A stretch of DNA of 64,000 nucleotides. It comes from Lachnospiraceae bacterium (GTDB lineage: Bacteria; Bacillota; Clostridia; Lachnospirales; Lachnospiraceae). The stretch is from assembly GCA_910574865.1 (NCBI GenBank), contig CAJTDN010000016.1, positions 49,711-113,710 on the forward strand. The letters are read 5' to 3'. Each line of letters begins with the position of its first letter. The first letter of the stretch is position 1. The notes beneath the pieces were generated by a model. The model saw nothing but the letters and a program-made list of their open reading frames with translations, was not told the DNA's origin and ran no database searches. This document shows, one piece after another, positions 32,987 through 42,289 of this stretch. The position numbers and the translations under genes were made by a program.

Positions 32987-34531
32987 ATGGACGGTTCTAT
33001 GTTTATTGGCACGTGGTGGTCGCTCGTACCGCCGGTTTTGGCCATCGTCTTGGCCTTGGTAACGAAGGAAGTTTATAGTTCGCTGTTCATCGGCGTGGCG
33101 GTCGGCGCGTTGTTATACACCGGGTTTCACCCGTGGAACGCGTTCGTGGCGTTTTTCGACATCATGAAGGACAGCATGAACTTGAACATCCTGATTTTTG
33201 ACATATTGCTTGGAATGATCGTCGTCCTGATGGCGAAGTCGGGCGGTTCCGCCGCATATGGAAACTGGGCGGGGACGAAAATCAAGTCTAAGAGAAGTGC
33301 TTTGTTGGCCACGACCGGGCTGGGTATCCTGATTTTCGTGGACGATTATTTTAACTGTTTGACGGTCGGTTCCGTGATGCGCCCGGTGACGGACCGCTTC
33401 AAGGTGTCGAGGGCGAAGCTGGCTTACATTATTGACGCGACGGCTGCCCCGGTCTGCATCATCGCGCCGATTTCCAGCTGGGCGGCCGCAGTTAATTCCT
33501 ATGTGCCGGAGGATGCGGGAATTACGGGATTCCAGTTGTTTTTGCGGACGATTCCGTACAATCTATATGCACTATTAACGTTGGCGATGGTGCTTTACAT
33601 CATCATCAGCGGCTTTGATTTCGGGTTGATGAAGAAGCATGAGAAAAACGCGGCGAAGGGGGACTTGTTCACGTCGGGCGGTGAGGAATTCACGAAGGTG
33701 GAGCCGGAAAAGACGTCCGCCAACGGCAAGGTGGTCGACCTGGCACTCCCGGTGCTGGTGCTCATCGTGTCGGCCATTTTCGGCATGGTTTATACGGGTT
33801 ACCTGGACGGGGCGACCGACGTCGTTACGGCGTTCGCGGGCTGTGACGCGGAGACGAGCCTGATATTTGCCACATTGGTCACGGTCATCTTCATGATGCT
33901 GTTATATTTGCCGAGGAAGGTTGTCACCTTCAAGGGCTTCATGGACAGTCTGGCGGACGGTTTTAAGCTGATGGTTCCCGCCGTGACGATTCTCGTCTTC
34001 GCGTGGTCTCTAAAGGGGGTCGGCGACGCACTTGGCATCGACGTGTTCGTATCCGGCCTGCTGGAGGGAAATGCTTCGGCGAGCGTCTTGATTCCGGCGG
34101 TGATGTTCGCGATTGCCATTTTCCTCGCGTTTTCCACCGGCACGAGTTGGGGAACGTTTGCCATTTTAGTGCCGATTGTCGTGGCATTGTTCCCGGGCAA
34201 TTTGGAGATGATGGTCATCGCCGTTTCCGCGGTGCTTGCAGGGGCGGTCTGCGGTGACCACGTATCCCCGATTTCCGACACGACGGTCATGTCTTCGGCG
34301 GGTGCGCAGAGTAACCATATTAACCATGTGTCCACGCAGATGCAATATGCCGTGGTGGTCGCCGTGGTCTGCTTCATGGGCTATCTCATCGCGGGATTCG
34401 TGAAGGTGTGGTGGATTGTTCTGGCAATCAGCCTGGCGATGCTTTTTATCGTATTGAGCTTCATGAGAAAATATACGGACGGCAAGGATGAATCGAAAGA
34501 GGAAGCCAGGGCCGTGGACGCGGCGAAATGA
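32987..34531 (+). CDS. NhaC-family Na+/H+ antiporter-type transporter
   Basis: A 514-residue membrane protein with about 12-13 helices. GILIFVDDYFNCLTVGSVMR and STGTSWGTFAILVPIVVALF are typical of the NhaC/CLC-arginine-like group that includes the malate/lactate and histidine antiporters. It exchanges Na+ for protons or an organic substrate. Start 32987 was chosen as the first codon behind GTGAGGGAAAG. A four-base overlap (ATGA) couples it to the next gene. With thrH upstream and the sodium symporter before it, this may be a sodium-linked amino-acid operon. Confidence 0.88.
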   Translation: MDGSMFIGTWWSLVPPVLAIVLALVTKEVYSSLFIGVAVGALLYTGFHPWNAFVAFFDIMKDSMNLNILIFDILLGMIVVLMAKSGGSAAYGNWAGTKIKSKRSALLATTGLGILIFVDDYFNCLTVGSVMRPVTDRFKVSRAKLAYIIDATAAPVCIIAPISSWAAAVNSYVPEDAGITGFQLFLRTIPYNLYALLTLAMVLYIIISGFDFGLMKKHEKNAAKGDLFTSGGEEFTKVEPEKTSANGKVVDLALPVLVLIVSAIFGMVYTGYLDGATDVVTAFAGCDAETSLIFATLVTVIFMMLLYLPRKVVTFKGFMDSLADGFKLMVPAVTILVFAWSLKGVGDALGIDVFVSGLLEGNASASVLIPAVMFAIAIFLAFSTGTSWGTFAILVPIVVALFPGNLEMMVIAVSAVLAGAVCGDHVSPISDTTVMSSAGAQSNHINHVSTQMQYAVVVAVVCFMGYLIAGFVKVWWIVLAISLAMLFIVLSFMRKYTDGKDESKEEARAVDAAK

Positions 34532-35154
34532 CGGCGCGGGTTCTTCATGTTCCGTATATAGACCAGAGCGTGCGTTACCCGACCGGATGCGAGAGCGTGT
34601 CGGCGGTCATGTTACTTCGATTTTTGGGCATGGAAATAACGGTTGACGAGTTTATCGGGCGTTATCTGGAGAAGAAAGCGATGACGGAGCGGGATGGCCG
34701 CTTTTATGGACCGAATCCGCGGGAATGTTTTTGTGGAAGTCCTTATGACGCGGATTCGTTCGGATGTTATGCGCCGGTTATCTGCAAGGCGTTGGAGAAG
34801 GCGCTTACGGAATCGGCGGGCGAGGGGCGTTACGCCGTGGTGGACGAGACGGGCACACCGACAGAGCGGCTTCTGCGCGATTATATTGACGAGGGGCTTC
34901 CCGTGCTTTATTGGGCATGTATTGACATGCGGGAGCCGATTGTCGGCCCGACTTGGAACTTATATGAAACCGGAGAGGAATTTACCTGGATTTCCAACGA
35001 GCACTGCATGCTGTTGGTCGGTTATGACGGGGAAGCGTATTATTTTAATGATCCGTTCGAGAACCATGGGCTGATTTGTTATCCCAGGACGGTGGTGGAG
35101 AATCGGCATGCCGCCCAGTATGACATGGCGGTGGGAATCAAAATAGGGGAGTGA
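34528..35154 (+). CDS. C39-like peptidase-domain protein
   Basis: A 208-residue soluble protein of the Peptidase_C39_2 type. The papain-like catalytic Cys is in YPTGCESVSAVMLLRFLG, the His in NEHCMLLVGYD, and an Asp in YYFNDPF. There is no signal peptide, transmembrane segment or ABC domain, so it is not a bacteriocin exporter; related proteins may bind or cleave peptides in the cytoplasm or leave by an unknown path. It overlaps the NhaC-type gene by four bases, which is an unusual partner. The hairpin at 35159 ends the operon. Confidence 0.82.
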   Translation: MTARVLHVPYIDQSVRYPTGCESVSAVMLLRFLGMEITVDEFIGRYLEKKAMTERDGRFYGPNPRECFCGSPYDADSFGCYAPVICKALEKALTESAGEGRYAVVDETGTPTERLLRDYIDEGLPVLYWACIDMREPIVGPTWNLYETGEEFTWISNEHCMLLVGYDGEAYYFNDPFENHGLICYPRTVVENRHAAQYDMAVGIKIGE

Positions 35155-35158
35155 AGGA

Positions 35159-35183
35159 ATGCCGTGCGCTGATCGCACGGCAT
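35159..35183 (+). terminator. Hairpin after the C39-like gene
   Basis: ATGCCGTGCG, CTGAT loop, CGCACGGCAT. A T-poor tail follows, so strength is uncertain. Confidence 0.6.
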
Positions 35184-35218
35184 TGTGGGTGTCGGACAGA
35201 TAAAACGGAGGTGAAAAA

Positions 35219-36583
35219 ATGTCATTCTTCGAGGTGGCATGTGGAAATATGGTGAGCGTGGGGATGGACGCGGTCTTTTTTTCTTGCGCGTCAATCCTGC
35301 TTTTTTGTGGCATGCCGCGTAAGGGAAGAAGACATGATGCTGCCATCATGGGATTGCTGGCGCTATATGTATTCCTGCTTTCTCTGATCGGCGCGATTTT
35401 TTATGAATTCGGCCTATTTGCATGGGAGCATAACGGCGGGGAAATCATAATCGAGTATATTCAAATAGTCGGTATCCTGCTGATTTTAAGGGCGGCATAT
35501 GGAAAATCATGCGGAACTTGTCTGGCAGCGGCCGTGTTTTTGGAATTGTTACGCCAGTTCGGCTGGTATTTGGCGGATATATTTACTCCAAACAAGTTTT
35601 ATCATTTGAAGATTTTGGAAGAGCGGATGGAATATCTGTTCCAGGAGTGGGTCATGACTCCGTGCTGCTTTTTGCTTGTGTTACTGTTCCTATATAAGAT
35701 GAAGGTCGGAGAGGCGTTATGGCGGTGGGAAGAATATGGGCAAAATAAGATTTTCTTGTTTTTTATGTCGCTTTGTCCGATTTTATCACAGATTTTTCAG
35801 GAATGGGTGGAAAGAAGCGAGAAGGATGTCGGGTACAATCCCGCGGCGGCCATCGTTTTCCTTCTGGTTCTTTATATTATCTTTTTGTACGTCGGACAAA
35901 AGGAAATGCAGCGGAAGCGGATTGAGGAGCAGACGGTGAGCTTGCGGCAGCAGATGGCCTATATTCAGAATCTGGAGGAACTGCAAAAGGAAGCGCGCAG
36001 GTTCCGACATGATTTTAAAAATATGATGTCGGGAATGTACTTGCAGGCGGAGGAGGGGAACCTGGAGGCGGTTCAAGGCTATATCCAGGAAATGACAGAG
36101 GATTTTGACGTGCAAGTGGGCAGCCGGATTCGTATCATGAACCAGCTTGCCAACATACGCGTTACGGAAGTGAAGGGGTTGTTCCTGGAAAAAATGAAGA
36201 TGATGCAGGAGGCGGACGTGCACTGCGAGCTGGAGGTGTTATATCCATTTGAGAAAACGAAGCTGCGCACCACGGATTTGTGCCGTGTCTTGGGCATCCT
36301 TTTGGACAACGCGGTAGAAGAGGTGCGGGGAGAGGATGGCGGGAAGATTCACGTCATGATTAGCAGCCGGGACGGCTATACGACGTTTCGCGTGAAAAAT
36401 ACGCTACATTCGGCGGTGGATTTTCACAAGTTGGGAACCTCCGGGTATTCCACCAAGGGGAAGGACCGTGGTATTGGGCTTGTAAATTACAAGGGGATTT
36501 TGGCCAAGTACGACAAGGTGCTGCCGATTACGACCATTCAGGACGGCTACTTTATCCAGGAACTGAAAATTCAGGAGGCCTGA
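35219..36583 (+). CDS. AgrC-like GHKL histidine kinase
   Basis: A 454-residue sensor. The N-terminal ~220 residues have about six helices; the phospho-acceptor is in FRHDFKNMMSGM (about residue 264), the AgrC/SpoOB-type H box; the ATPase domain shows LGILLDNAVEEV (N box) and GIGLVNYKGIL (G box). Such kinases sense peptide pheromones or envelope-active peptides. GGAGGTG lies six bases before the ATG. It forms an operon with the LytTR regulator downstream, and an ABC-2 exporter follows after a terminator. No AgrB/AgrD genes are present, so the signal probably comes from elsewhere. Confidence 0.9.
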   Translation: MSFFEVACGNMVSVGMDAVFFSCASILLFCGMPRKGRRHDAAIMGLLALYVFLLSLIGAIFYEFGLFAWEHNGGEIIIEYIQIVGILLILRAAYGKSCGTCLAAAVFLELLRQFGWYLADIFTPNKFYHLKILEERMEYLFQEWVMTPCCFLLVLLFLYKMKVGEALWRWEEYGQNKIFLFFMSLCPILSQIFQEWVERSEKDVGYNPAAAIVFLLVLYIIFLYVGQKEMQRKRIEEQTVSLRQQMAYIQNLEELQKEARRFRHDFKNMMSGMYLQAEEGNLEAVQGYIQEMTEDFDVQVGSRIRIMNQLANIRVTEVKGLFLEKMKMMQEADVHCELEVLYPFEKTKLRTTDLCRVLGILLDNAVEEVRGEDGGKIHVMISSRDGYTTFRVKNTLHSAVDFHKLGTSGYSTKGKDRGIGLVNYKGILAKYDKVLPITTIQDGYFIQELKIQEA

Positions 36584-36650
36584 ACCGGCCCAAATCCGGG
36601 GGATGAGGGCAAAGGCCGAATTTAAGCAGACGAGAAGGAGAGGAAGAGAC

Positions 36651-37382
36651 ATGCTGCCAGTATACATATGTGAGGATGACGCTTCTGTACTTGCCGTACA
36701 GAAGGAATATCTGGAAAAACAGATTCTGGTGGAAGGGTACGACATGGAAATCGTATTATGTAGCGGGCATCCCGAAAAAATCATAGAGGCCGTGCGAAAA
36801 AATCCGCGGCGCGGGGTATATTTTCTGGACGTGGAGCTAAAAGGAGAACCGATGGACGGGTTTGCCCTCGGCCAGGAGATTCGCAAACTGGATTCCAGAG
36901 GGTTCCTCGTCTACGTGACGGCGTTTTCTGACCTTGCCTTCGAGACGTTCCGTTATCATTTGGAGGCCTTGGATTATATCGTGAAAGGTGATCCAAGGAG
37001 GCTTCAGGACGGCCTGAAACATTGTCTCGAGATTATTACGGAGCGGGTGCACAAGGAGAAGGGAGAGGAGCGCGAATACTTTTCCTTGAAAGTGCTGGAT
37101 GTCGTCAAGCATGTACCCATGGACGAAATCATGTTTTTCGAGACGACGGGGCGGACGCACCGGCTGGAACTTCATGCGAAGAATGACCGGATTGACTTTA
37201 TCGGAAGCATGGGCGAGCTGGAGGAAACGCTGGGGGACAAATTTCTGCGGATTCACAGGGCGTACCTCGTGAACGTGGGACAAATTGCGGAGCTGGATTT
37301 AAAACATCGGGAAATCCGCATGAAAAACGGAGAAACATGCATGTTTTCCAGAAACATGAAATCGAAATTACTCTCGTTATGA
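36651..37382 (+). CDS. LytTR-type response regulator (AgrA/ComE-like)
   Basis: A 243-residue regulator, the partner of the kinase just upstream. The receiver domain has acidic residues in YICEDDASV and the phospho-Asp in YFLDVELKG. The LytTR DNA-binding domain (about 140-243) shows FFETTGRTHRLELHA and FLRIHRAYLVNV. The start is ATG 36651 behind GGAGAGG; the in-frame ATG 36603 lacks a site. LytTR proteins bind pairs of 9-bp direct repeats; none was certain near the ABC genes. Its target is probably the ABC pair at 37643. Confidence 0.92.
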   Translation: MLPVYICEDDASVLAVQKEYLEKQILVEGYDMEIVLCSGHPEKIIEAVRKNPRRGVYFLDVELKGEPMDGFALGQEIRKLDSRGFLVYVTAFSDLAFETFRYHLEALDYIVKGDPRRLQDGLKHCLEIITERVHKEKGEEREYFSLKVLDVVKHVPMDEIMFFETTGRTHRLELHAKNDRIDFIGSMGELEETLGDKFLRIHRAYLVNVGQIAELDLKHREIRMKNGETCMFSRNMKSKLLSL

Positions 37383-37496
37383 CCCGCATTTTTCATATCA
37401 TAGGAAACTCCGTTCCCTATGATTATGAAACCCTCCGGGGGATGCGCACTTCGCGCCCAAGGAAAATGGCTGCTAGCGCAGCCGCGCTCCAGCGCG

Positions 37497-37525
37497 AGAG
37501 TCCGGCAAGCCGGACTCTTTGTCAT
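37497..37525 (+). terminator. Terminator of the AgrCA-like operon
   Basis: AGAGTCCGGC-AA-GCCGGACTCT (37497-37518), then TTGTC. An upstream hairpin at 37391-37430 (TTTCATA/TATGAAA with CATAGG/CCTATG) lies in the same gap. Confidence 0.7.
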
Positions 37526-37642
37526 TTCAGGCAGTCAGTCGTGCCGTTCAGGCACATTTTTCCTTTTGTTCCATACAAAATGTTAGAATGCCCTTGTCAA
37601 ACGAGATTGTGATGCCGGCATTCAGAAAGAGAGGGTTATGGT

Positions 37643-38500
37643 ATGGAACAAAACGTATTGCTTCAATTATCACACATTTCCAAACGGTTTAAGACGGACC
37701 TTGCGCTAGTGGACATCAGCATGTCCTTGCATCCGGGCGAGGTCCTCGGATTTTTAGGGCCGTCCGGGGCGGGAAAGACGACCACCATCAAGATTATCAC
37801 CGGGCAGCTTCGGCAGACCTCCGGCGAGGCGAGGATTCTTGGGACGGATTCCACGAACATCGACGCGTCCATTTACGAGAAAATCGGCGTGGTATCCGAC
37901 AATAGCGGCATTTATGAAAAGATGACCGTGTGGCAAAACCTTGTCATGTTCGCGCAGATATGGGGCGTTTCGAACGCTAGGGTGGAGGAAGTGCTGCGCC
38001 AGGTCGGCCTGGCAAAACATCGTAAAAAACAAGCGGGTAAATTGTCAAAAGGGCAGACGCAGCGGCTCGTCCTTGCCAGGGCGGTGCTGCACAAGCCGAA
38101 GATTTTATTTTTGGATGAGCCGACGAGCGGCCTCGACCCGGCGACGGCGGTGGAAATCCACAAGATGCTTCTGGACCTGAAGGCGGAGGGGATGGCCATT
38201 TTCCTGACGACCCACAACATGGAGGAGGCGACGAAGCTTTGTGACAACGTGGCGCTTTTGCACAAGGGGGAAATCGTGGAATTCGGTTCCCCGCAGGAGC
38301 TTTGTTTGAAATACAACACGAACAAGCGCTACCAGGTGCTTCTTGACGGCAATGAGGAGCTTGTCCTGGAGCAGAATCCTGAGAATATTGATAAGATTGC
38401 GGGCTGGATGAGGAAGAACCAAGTCCAACGAATCCATTCCTGCGAACCGACGTTGGAGAGCGTGTTCTTGCAAGTGACGGGAAAGGCGTTAAGCGCCTGA
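37643..38500 (+). CDS. ABC transporter ATPase (ABC-2 exporter)
   Basis: A 285-residue ATPase. Walker A is GPSGAGKTT, the signature LSKGQTQRLVLARA (Ser-Lys-Gly rather than Ser-Gly-Gly), Walker B ILFLDEPTSGLDP and the switch His is in LTTHNMEE. The C-terminal ~75 residues form the extra domain seen in drug- and peptide-exporting ATPases. GAGAGGG precedes the ATG. It pairs with the permease 42 bases downstream and stands behind an AgrCA-like system, an arrangement seen for peptide-responsive resistance pumps. Substrate unknown. Confidence 0.9.
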   Translation: MEQNVLLQLSHISKRFKTDLALVDISMSLHPGEVLGFLGPSGAGKTTTIKIITGQLRQTSGEARILGTDSTNIDASIYEKIGVVSDNSGIYEKMTVWQNLVMFAQIWGVSNARVEEVLRQVGLAKHRKKQAGKLSKGQTQRLVLARAVLHKPKILFLDEPTSGLDPATAVEIHKMLLDLKAEGMAIFLTTHNMEEATKLCDNVALLHKGEIVEFGSPQELCLKYNTNKRYQVLLDGNEELVLEQNPENIDKIAGWMRKNQVQRIHSCEPTLESVFLQVTGKALSA

Positions 38501-38542
38501 GAGATTCAGGTTAAACATTGGGATTGTGAAAGGAGTCTTATT

Positions 38543-39295
38543 ATGGGAAATACAACGGGGTACATGAATAAATTGTTCGCGGTGGCGAGAATCAAGTGGA
38601 CCTGCATCATCCGGAACGCGTCGATCATGGTGGGACCAATTCTGACGGTGGGCATGGTGTGGATGTACAAGGTCTTATATGGTTCGATGGTGGACGGGGA
38701 ACTGCCTCCGATACTGACGGGGATCATTTTAAGCCTGGGAATCAGCATGAACATTTGCATGGACGGTTTCATGATGGTGGGAATGGCGATTGCGGAGGAA
38801 AAGGAGAAGCACACCCTGCGCGTGCTGATGACTTCGTCCGTCACGGGAGCGCAGTATTTCGTCGGGAGCATCCTTTTTCCGTTCGTGATTACGGTAGCCG
38901 TCAATTTTGTCGTATTGCTCATCAGCCAGGTTTCCATAGAATACGTGTCGATACCGGCATTTTTCCTGATCAGCGTTACCGCTTCGCTGATTAGCTGCGT
39001 GCTCGGGATGATTGTGGGAATCTGTGCCAGCAACCAGATGAACGCGAGCCTGATTGCCTATCCGTTGTTGATGGTGTTTATGATGATTCCCATTCTCGGG
39101 AATATGTCGGAAGCGGTGCGCAAGGTGTCAGGATTTTTGTTTACCGGGGTGCTGACGGAAATGACGGATTGCTTTGCCAATGAAACGAGGTACGTGGTCA
39201 AGCCGTTGGATGTCGCGGTGCTGGTGGGAGAATTGATCATCAGCGTGCTGGTGTTCCTGATTCTTTATAAGAAAAACGGGTATGAGAAAGATTAA
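38543..39295 (+). CDS. ABC-2 type permease
   Basis: A 250-residue membrane subunit with about six helices, partner of the ATPase at 37643. The region EKEKHTLRVLMTSSV after the second helix is the amphipathic coupling segment of ABC-2 exporters. AAAGGAG lies nine bases before the ATG. The C-terminus YKKNGYEKD is short. Together they form a half-size exporter for a drug, lipid or peptide. The DNA after the stop changes to much lower GC, marking the edge of the 39.3-40.8 kb patch of decayed genes. Confidence 0.88.
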   Translation: MGNTTGYMNKLFAVARIKWTCIIRNASIMVGPILTVGMVWMYKVLYGSMVDGELPPILTGIILSLGISMNICMDGFMMVGMAIAEEKEKHTLRVLMTSSVTGAQYFVGSILFPFVITVAVNFVVLLISQVSIEYVSIPAFFLISVTASLISCVLGMIVGICASNQMNASLIAYPLLMVFMMIPILGNMSEAVRKVSGFLFTGVLTEMTDCFANETRYVVKPLDVAVLVGELIISVLVFLILYKKNGYEKD

Positions 39296-39384
39296 AAATA
39301 TGGTGGCGTGGGAAAAATAAAAAGCCGGTTACTGTTTGGCCCCGAGCCAGCCACCACGTTGACTGGGAGGCCGCTGAAAAAGTA

Positions 39385-39935
39385 GATATCACCGCCTATA
39401 TTTGGTATAATGTAATTATCAATACTCAACAAGCAAAACCGTTATGTCTTTTAATTATGCTGCCATTTATGGCTTTAGCATTTTGGATATACTATAATGT
39501 GAATGGTTTTGATTTAGATTGTCTTTCGTGGGGATTTCTTGTAGTATTACTTATGCTTTTTTATGTCTATCCATTCTGCATGAGTTAATACATGGAATTA
39601 CCTGGAGTATTTTTGCAAAGAATCATTTTCATTCGATTGATTTTGGATTTATTTGGAGTAGTTTTTCTCCATACTGTACTTGCTCCGAATCGTTGGAAAA
39701 GTGGCAATATTTGCTGGGAACTGCTATGCCTACATTAGTTTTAGGCGGTGGAGCAGCAGTGGTTTCTGTAATGACAAATCAATTACTGCTATTTATTCTG
39801 GCAGAATTTATGATTATTTCAGGTGGTGGAGATTTTCTAATTATACTGAAAAGTATGCTATACCGCACTGATAAGCAAGAAAGTGTGTATTGCGACCATC
39901 CTTACGAATGTGGTTTTGTAGTTTTTGAGAAATAG
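39385..39935 (+). pseudogene. Frameshifted DUF3267-type zinc metalloprotease
   Basis: Frame one (open through 39587) reads a membrane segment, IMLPFMALAFWIYYNVNG and LVVLLMLFYVYP. A one-base shift near 39575 moves to the frame that carries LSILHELIHGITWSIF, with the HExxH zinc site, and runs to the TAA at 39935 through two more helices. The second frame has an ATG at 39519, so a shortened 138-residue product is possible, but the upstream segment clearly belongs to it. DUF3267 proteins are putative membrane zincins. GC content is far below the surroundings, which suggests an acquired gene now broken. Confidence 0.65.
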
Positions 39936-40057
39936 GAACAAATACTATTTAATCATGGTGTTACTGTTATGGCTCCCCATAAAAGGGAAAACAAATGCCA
40001 CTGCGAATGAATATGCAAAGTGGAAGAAAACACAAAAGTAAATTGGAAATTTGGGAA

Positions 40058-40098
40058 AATCGGTGGAGCGGTTCATTAGCTGCTCCACTGATTTTTTG
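40058..40098 (+). terminator. Terminator after the metalloprotease relic
   Basis: AATCGGTGGAGC (40058-40069) pairs with GCTCCACTGATT (40082-40093), then TTTTG. Confidence 0.8.
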
Positions 40099-40241
40099 CT
40101 ATCCCTTGACAAAATATTTTGAAATGCCCGAGCTTTGTAGCTATTCAGCCTGTTTTTCTGTCGAAATCAAAGGCACCTCGGACATTTGTGTAACATTTGT
40201 AGTTTATGCTTGTGGTAAATCAATATTGGGGGTGAGGACAC

Positions 40242-40286
40242 ATGAAAAAGATACTGCTGATCGACGACAGCAACACCTATACATGA
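40242..40286 (+). pseudogene. 14-codon stub of a response regulator
   Basis: Behind GGGGTGAGG, ATG 40242 starts MKKILLIDDSNTYT and stops at once. MKKILLIDDS is a standard receiver-domain N-terminus. Nothing of the rest remains. Confidence 0.45.
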
Positions 40287-40388
40287 AAAGAAAACCTTAG
40301 ATGACCCTCAGCAATTAGCAGGGGCGGTATATAGGAGGATACCGCCATGTCTGCAATATTCATTTGTAATAGCTGTGATATATATCAA

Positions 40389-40797
40389 TTACTCAAACTT
40401 CCCACACCGATTGGTGTGCTGAACCTTGAAAAATCAATACTTTAGTCCATAAAAAAGGCACAAACCTGCACTTGATGGTATAATTGAATTGCGAATAACA
40501 ATCACACAGCAAGGAGATTTATGCCATGTCAAGTATACCATATAATGCTGAAAACGGGAATGAGATTTCTAACTCTGTCACAAATTTTATGAACAAATTC
40601 CAAGTAGGAAAGCTTCTTTTCAAATGTAATGCTGGAAAAACGAAAGGAATTCACCGCCAGCTTTATTCAGAGACTGCCGAAGTACATGCAAAAAGCATTG
40701 GAGTGCCGTTCAGCGGCTGCCTGAGCGCTATTTTGTGAGCTAAAGTATTGATTTTTCAAGGAGCAAATCCCATTTTTAATGTGGGAAGTTTGAGTAA
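40389..40797. mobile_element. Internally deleted IS (MITE-like) with bipartite terminal repeats
   Basis: A 409-bp element ending in perfect 18-bp inverted repeats TTACTCAAACTTCCCACA (40389-40406 and 40780-40797). A second, perfect 22-bp inverted pair lies inside (40424-40445 and 40740-40761). Between them is a short frame (40526-40738) that begins like an IS4-type transposase and then changes to what looks like the transposase C-terminus in another frame. No clear target duplication is visible. The right end lies one base from the asnA stop codon. It cannot move by itself. Confidence 0.75.
40526..40738 (+). pseudogene. Transposase remnant inside the deleted IS
   Basis: AAGGAG precedes ATG 40526. 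The first ~45 residues (NSVTNFMNKFQVGKLLFKCN, then AGKTKGI) resemble the N-terminus of clostridial IS4-family transposases. After GKTKGI the frame is lost; the alternative frame RLPKYMQKALECRSAAA looks like the natural end. The DDE catalytic core is absent. Confidence 0.6.
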
Positions 40798-40798
40798 G

Positions 40799-41809
40799 TT
40801 ATAATAACCGTATGCCGTGTTCGTCCGCCAGGCGGCAGGTTTCTTCCGGCCAGATGGAGGATTGTACTTCCCCGATGTGGGCCTTGCGCAAGTAATACAT
40901 GCAGATGCGGGACTGGCCGATGCCGCCCCCAATCGTGTAGGGCAGTTCCCCGTTTAACAGCGCTTTCTGGAATGGCAGTTCGCGCCGCTCCTCGCAGCCC
41001 GCGAGCTTTAACTGCCTGGCAAGCGACTCCTCGTCCACGCGGATGCCCATGGAGGACAGTTCCAGTGCCGAGCCGAGGACGGGATAATATACGATGATGT
41101 CACCGTTCAGCTCCCAGTCGTCATAATCCGGTGCGCGTCCGTCGTGTTTTTGGCCGGAGGCAAGCGTCTTTCCGATTTGGGAAATGAACACGGCCTGCCG
41201 TTCCCTGGCAATCTTGTTTTCCCGCTCTTTGGGAGAGAGCCCGGGGTAAAGGGTTTCCAATTCTTGCGAGGTGATGAAGGAAATGTCATCCGGCAGCAGG
41301 GGCTCTATGTAATTGTAGCGTCTTGCCATATATTCTTCCGTCTCCTTGAGCGCGGAAAATACCTTGCGGACGGTATACTGCAAGGTCTCCATGTTGCGTT
41401 CTTCCTTGGAGATGACCTTCTCCCAGTCCCACTGGTCGACATAGATGGAATGGACGTTGTCCGTGTCCTCGTCGCGGCGGATGGCGCTCATGTCGGTGTA
41501 GAGCCCCTCCCCGGAGTGGAACCCATAGTGCATGAGGGCGTGGCGTTTCCACTTGGCCAGGGAATGCACGATTTCCGCGACGGCCTCGTCCTGCTCGCGG
41601 ATGCCGAATGACACCGGGCGTTCAATGCCGTTTAAGTTGTCGTTGAGACCCGATTCGGGGCGGACGAAGAGTGGTGCGGACACGCGGGTCAAGTGCAGCG
41701 ACTTGGCAAGCGACCGCTCGAAATGATCCTTTACTTCCTTGATGGCGACCTCCGTCTCGCGGATGGTCAGTGGAGAGCGGTAACCCTCCGGGATGATGAA
41801 ATGTTCCAT
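40799..41809 (-). CDS. asnA: Aspartate--ammonia ligase (asparagine synthetase A)
   Basis: Makes asparagine from aspartate, ammonia and ATP. The 336 residues agree with AsnA, a class II tRNA-synthetase-like fold; key segments are [50 protein letters not shown] and [20 protein letters not shown]. The ATG at 41809 has AAAGGAG nine bases upstream, and a strong promoter lies at 41902-41930. The 5' leader is about 85 bases; I saw no T-box. Its stop codon abuts the deleted IS at 40797, so that element now replaces the native 3' region. Confidence 0.96.
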   Translation of the reverse strand: MEHFIIPEGYRSPLTIRETEVAIKEVKDHFERSLAKSLHLTRVSAPLFVRPESGLNDNLNGIERPVSFGIREQDEAVAEIVHSLAKWKRHALMHYGFHSGEGLYTDMSAIRRDEDTDNVHSIYVDQWDWEKVISKEERNMETLQYTVRKVFSALKETEEYMARRYNYIEPLLPDDISFITSQELETLYPGLSPKERENKIARERQAVFISQIGKTLASGQKHDGRAPDYDDWELNGDIIVYYPVLGSALELSSMGIRVDEESLARQLKLAGCEERRELPFQKALLNGELPYTIGGGIGQSRICMYYLRKAHIGEVQSSIWPEETCRLADEHGIRLL

Positions 41810-41901
41810 AATCGTGAACTCCTTTTATATGATAGATTTAATGGTTGTTAGCGCGGGGGGGAGCGCGACATCGTACGCCTACGCTGCTCAAAACTCTTTT
41901 T

Positions 41902-41930
41902 ATTTTAAAGACTGCGGGTGGAAAAGTCAA
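41902..41930 (-). promoter_or_regulatory. asnA promoter
   Basis: Reverse-strand TTGACT (41930-41925), 17-bp spacer, TAAAAT (41907-41902). Confidence 0.8.
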
Positions 41931-42126
41931 CACCAACCGATTGGTTTCGTTATAATTCCGTCCCTGCGTCGGCGCGGGCCGGATTGTTTCATCCGGTTTC
42001 TTTTTTAGGTTTCGATAAATTATCAGAATATTTTACAAATTTATCCGATAATATCAAATACAAACAAACAATATATTTTTATTATAAATCATGTTAAAAA
42101 ATTCGTGGGAAATTTAAAAAAACATA

Positions 42127-42155
42127 TTGACAAATCGAGAAATATATAGTAATAT
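42127..42155 (+). promoter_or_regulatory. Strong promoter of an orphan small transcript
   Basis: TTGACA (42127-42132), 17-bp spacer, TAATAT (42150-42155), with AT-rich DNA upstream resembling an UP element. No gene over 30 codons follows before the terminator at 42467. Confidence 0.75.
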
Positions 42156-42289
42156 TAACTCAACAAATAAAACTGAATGAACAAATATGGAAAAGATAAA
42201 TAGTTGTCTTTTTCATCATAAAGTTTCATGAGGTTTTGACTCGCAGGGAACAATCTCATATTTGGTAAGAAGGGGAAGGAAGAAAGAGC

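Noticed and set aside
39519..39584. ATG 39519 as the true start of an intact 138-residue metalloprotease
   Set aside because: The other frame carries a well-formed membrane segment that joins exactly before HELIH, so a frameshift explains the data better; a shortened product remains possible.
41810..41930. T-box or other riboswitch before asnA
   Set aside because: The leader from the clear promoter is only about 85 bases and shows neither the T-box bulge sequence nor an antiterminator.
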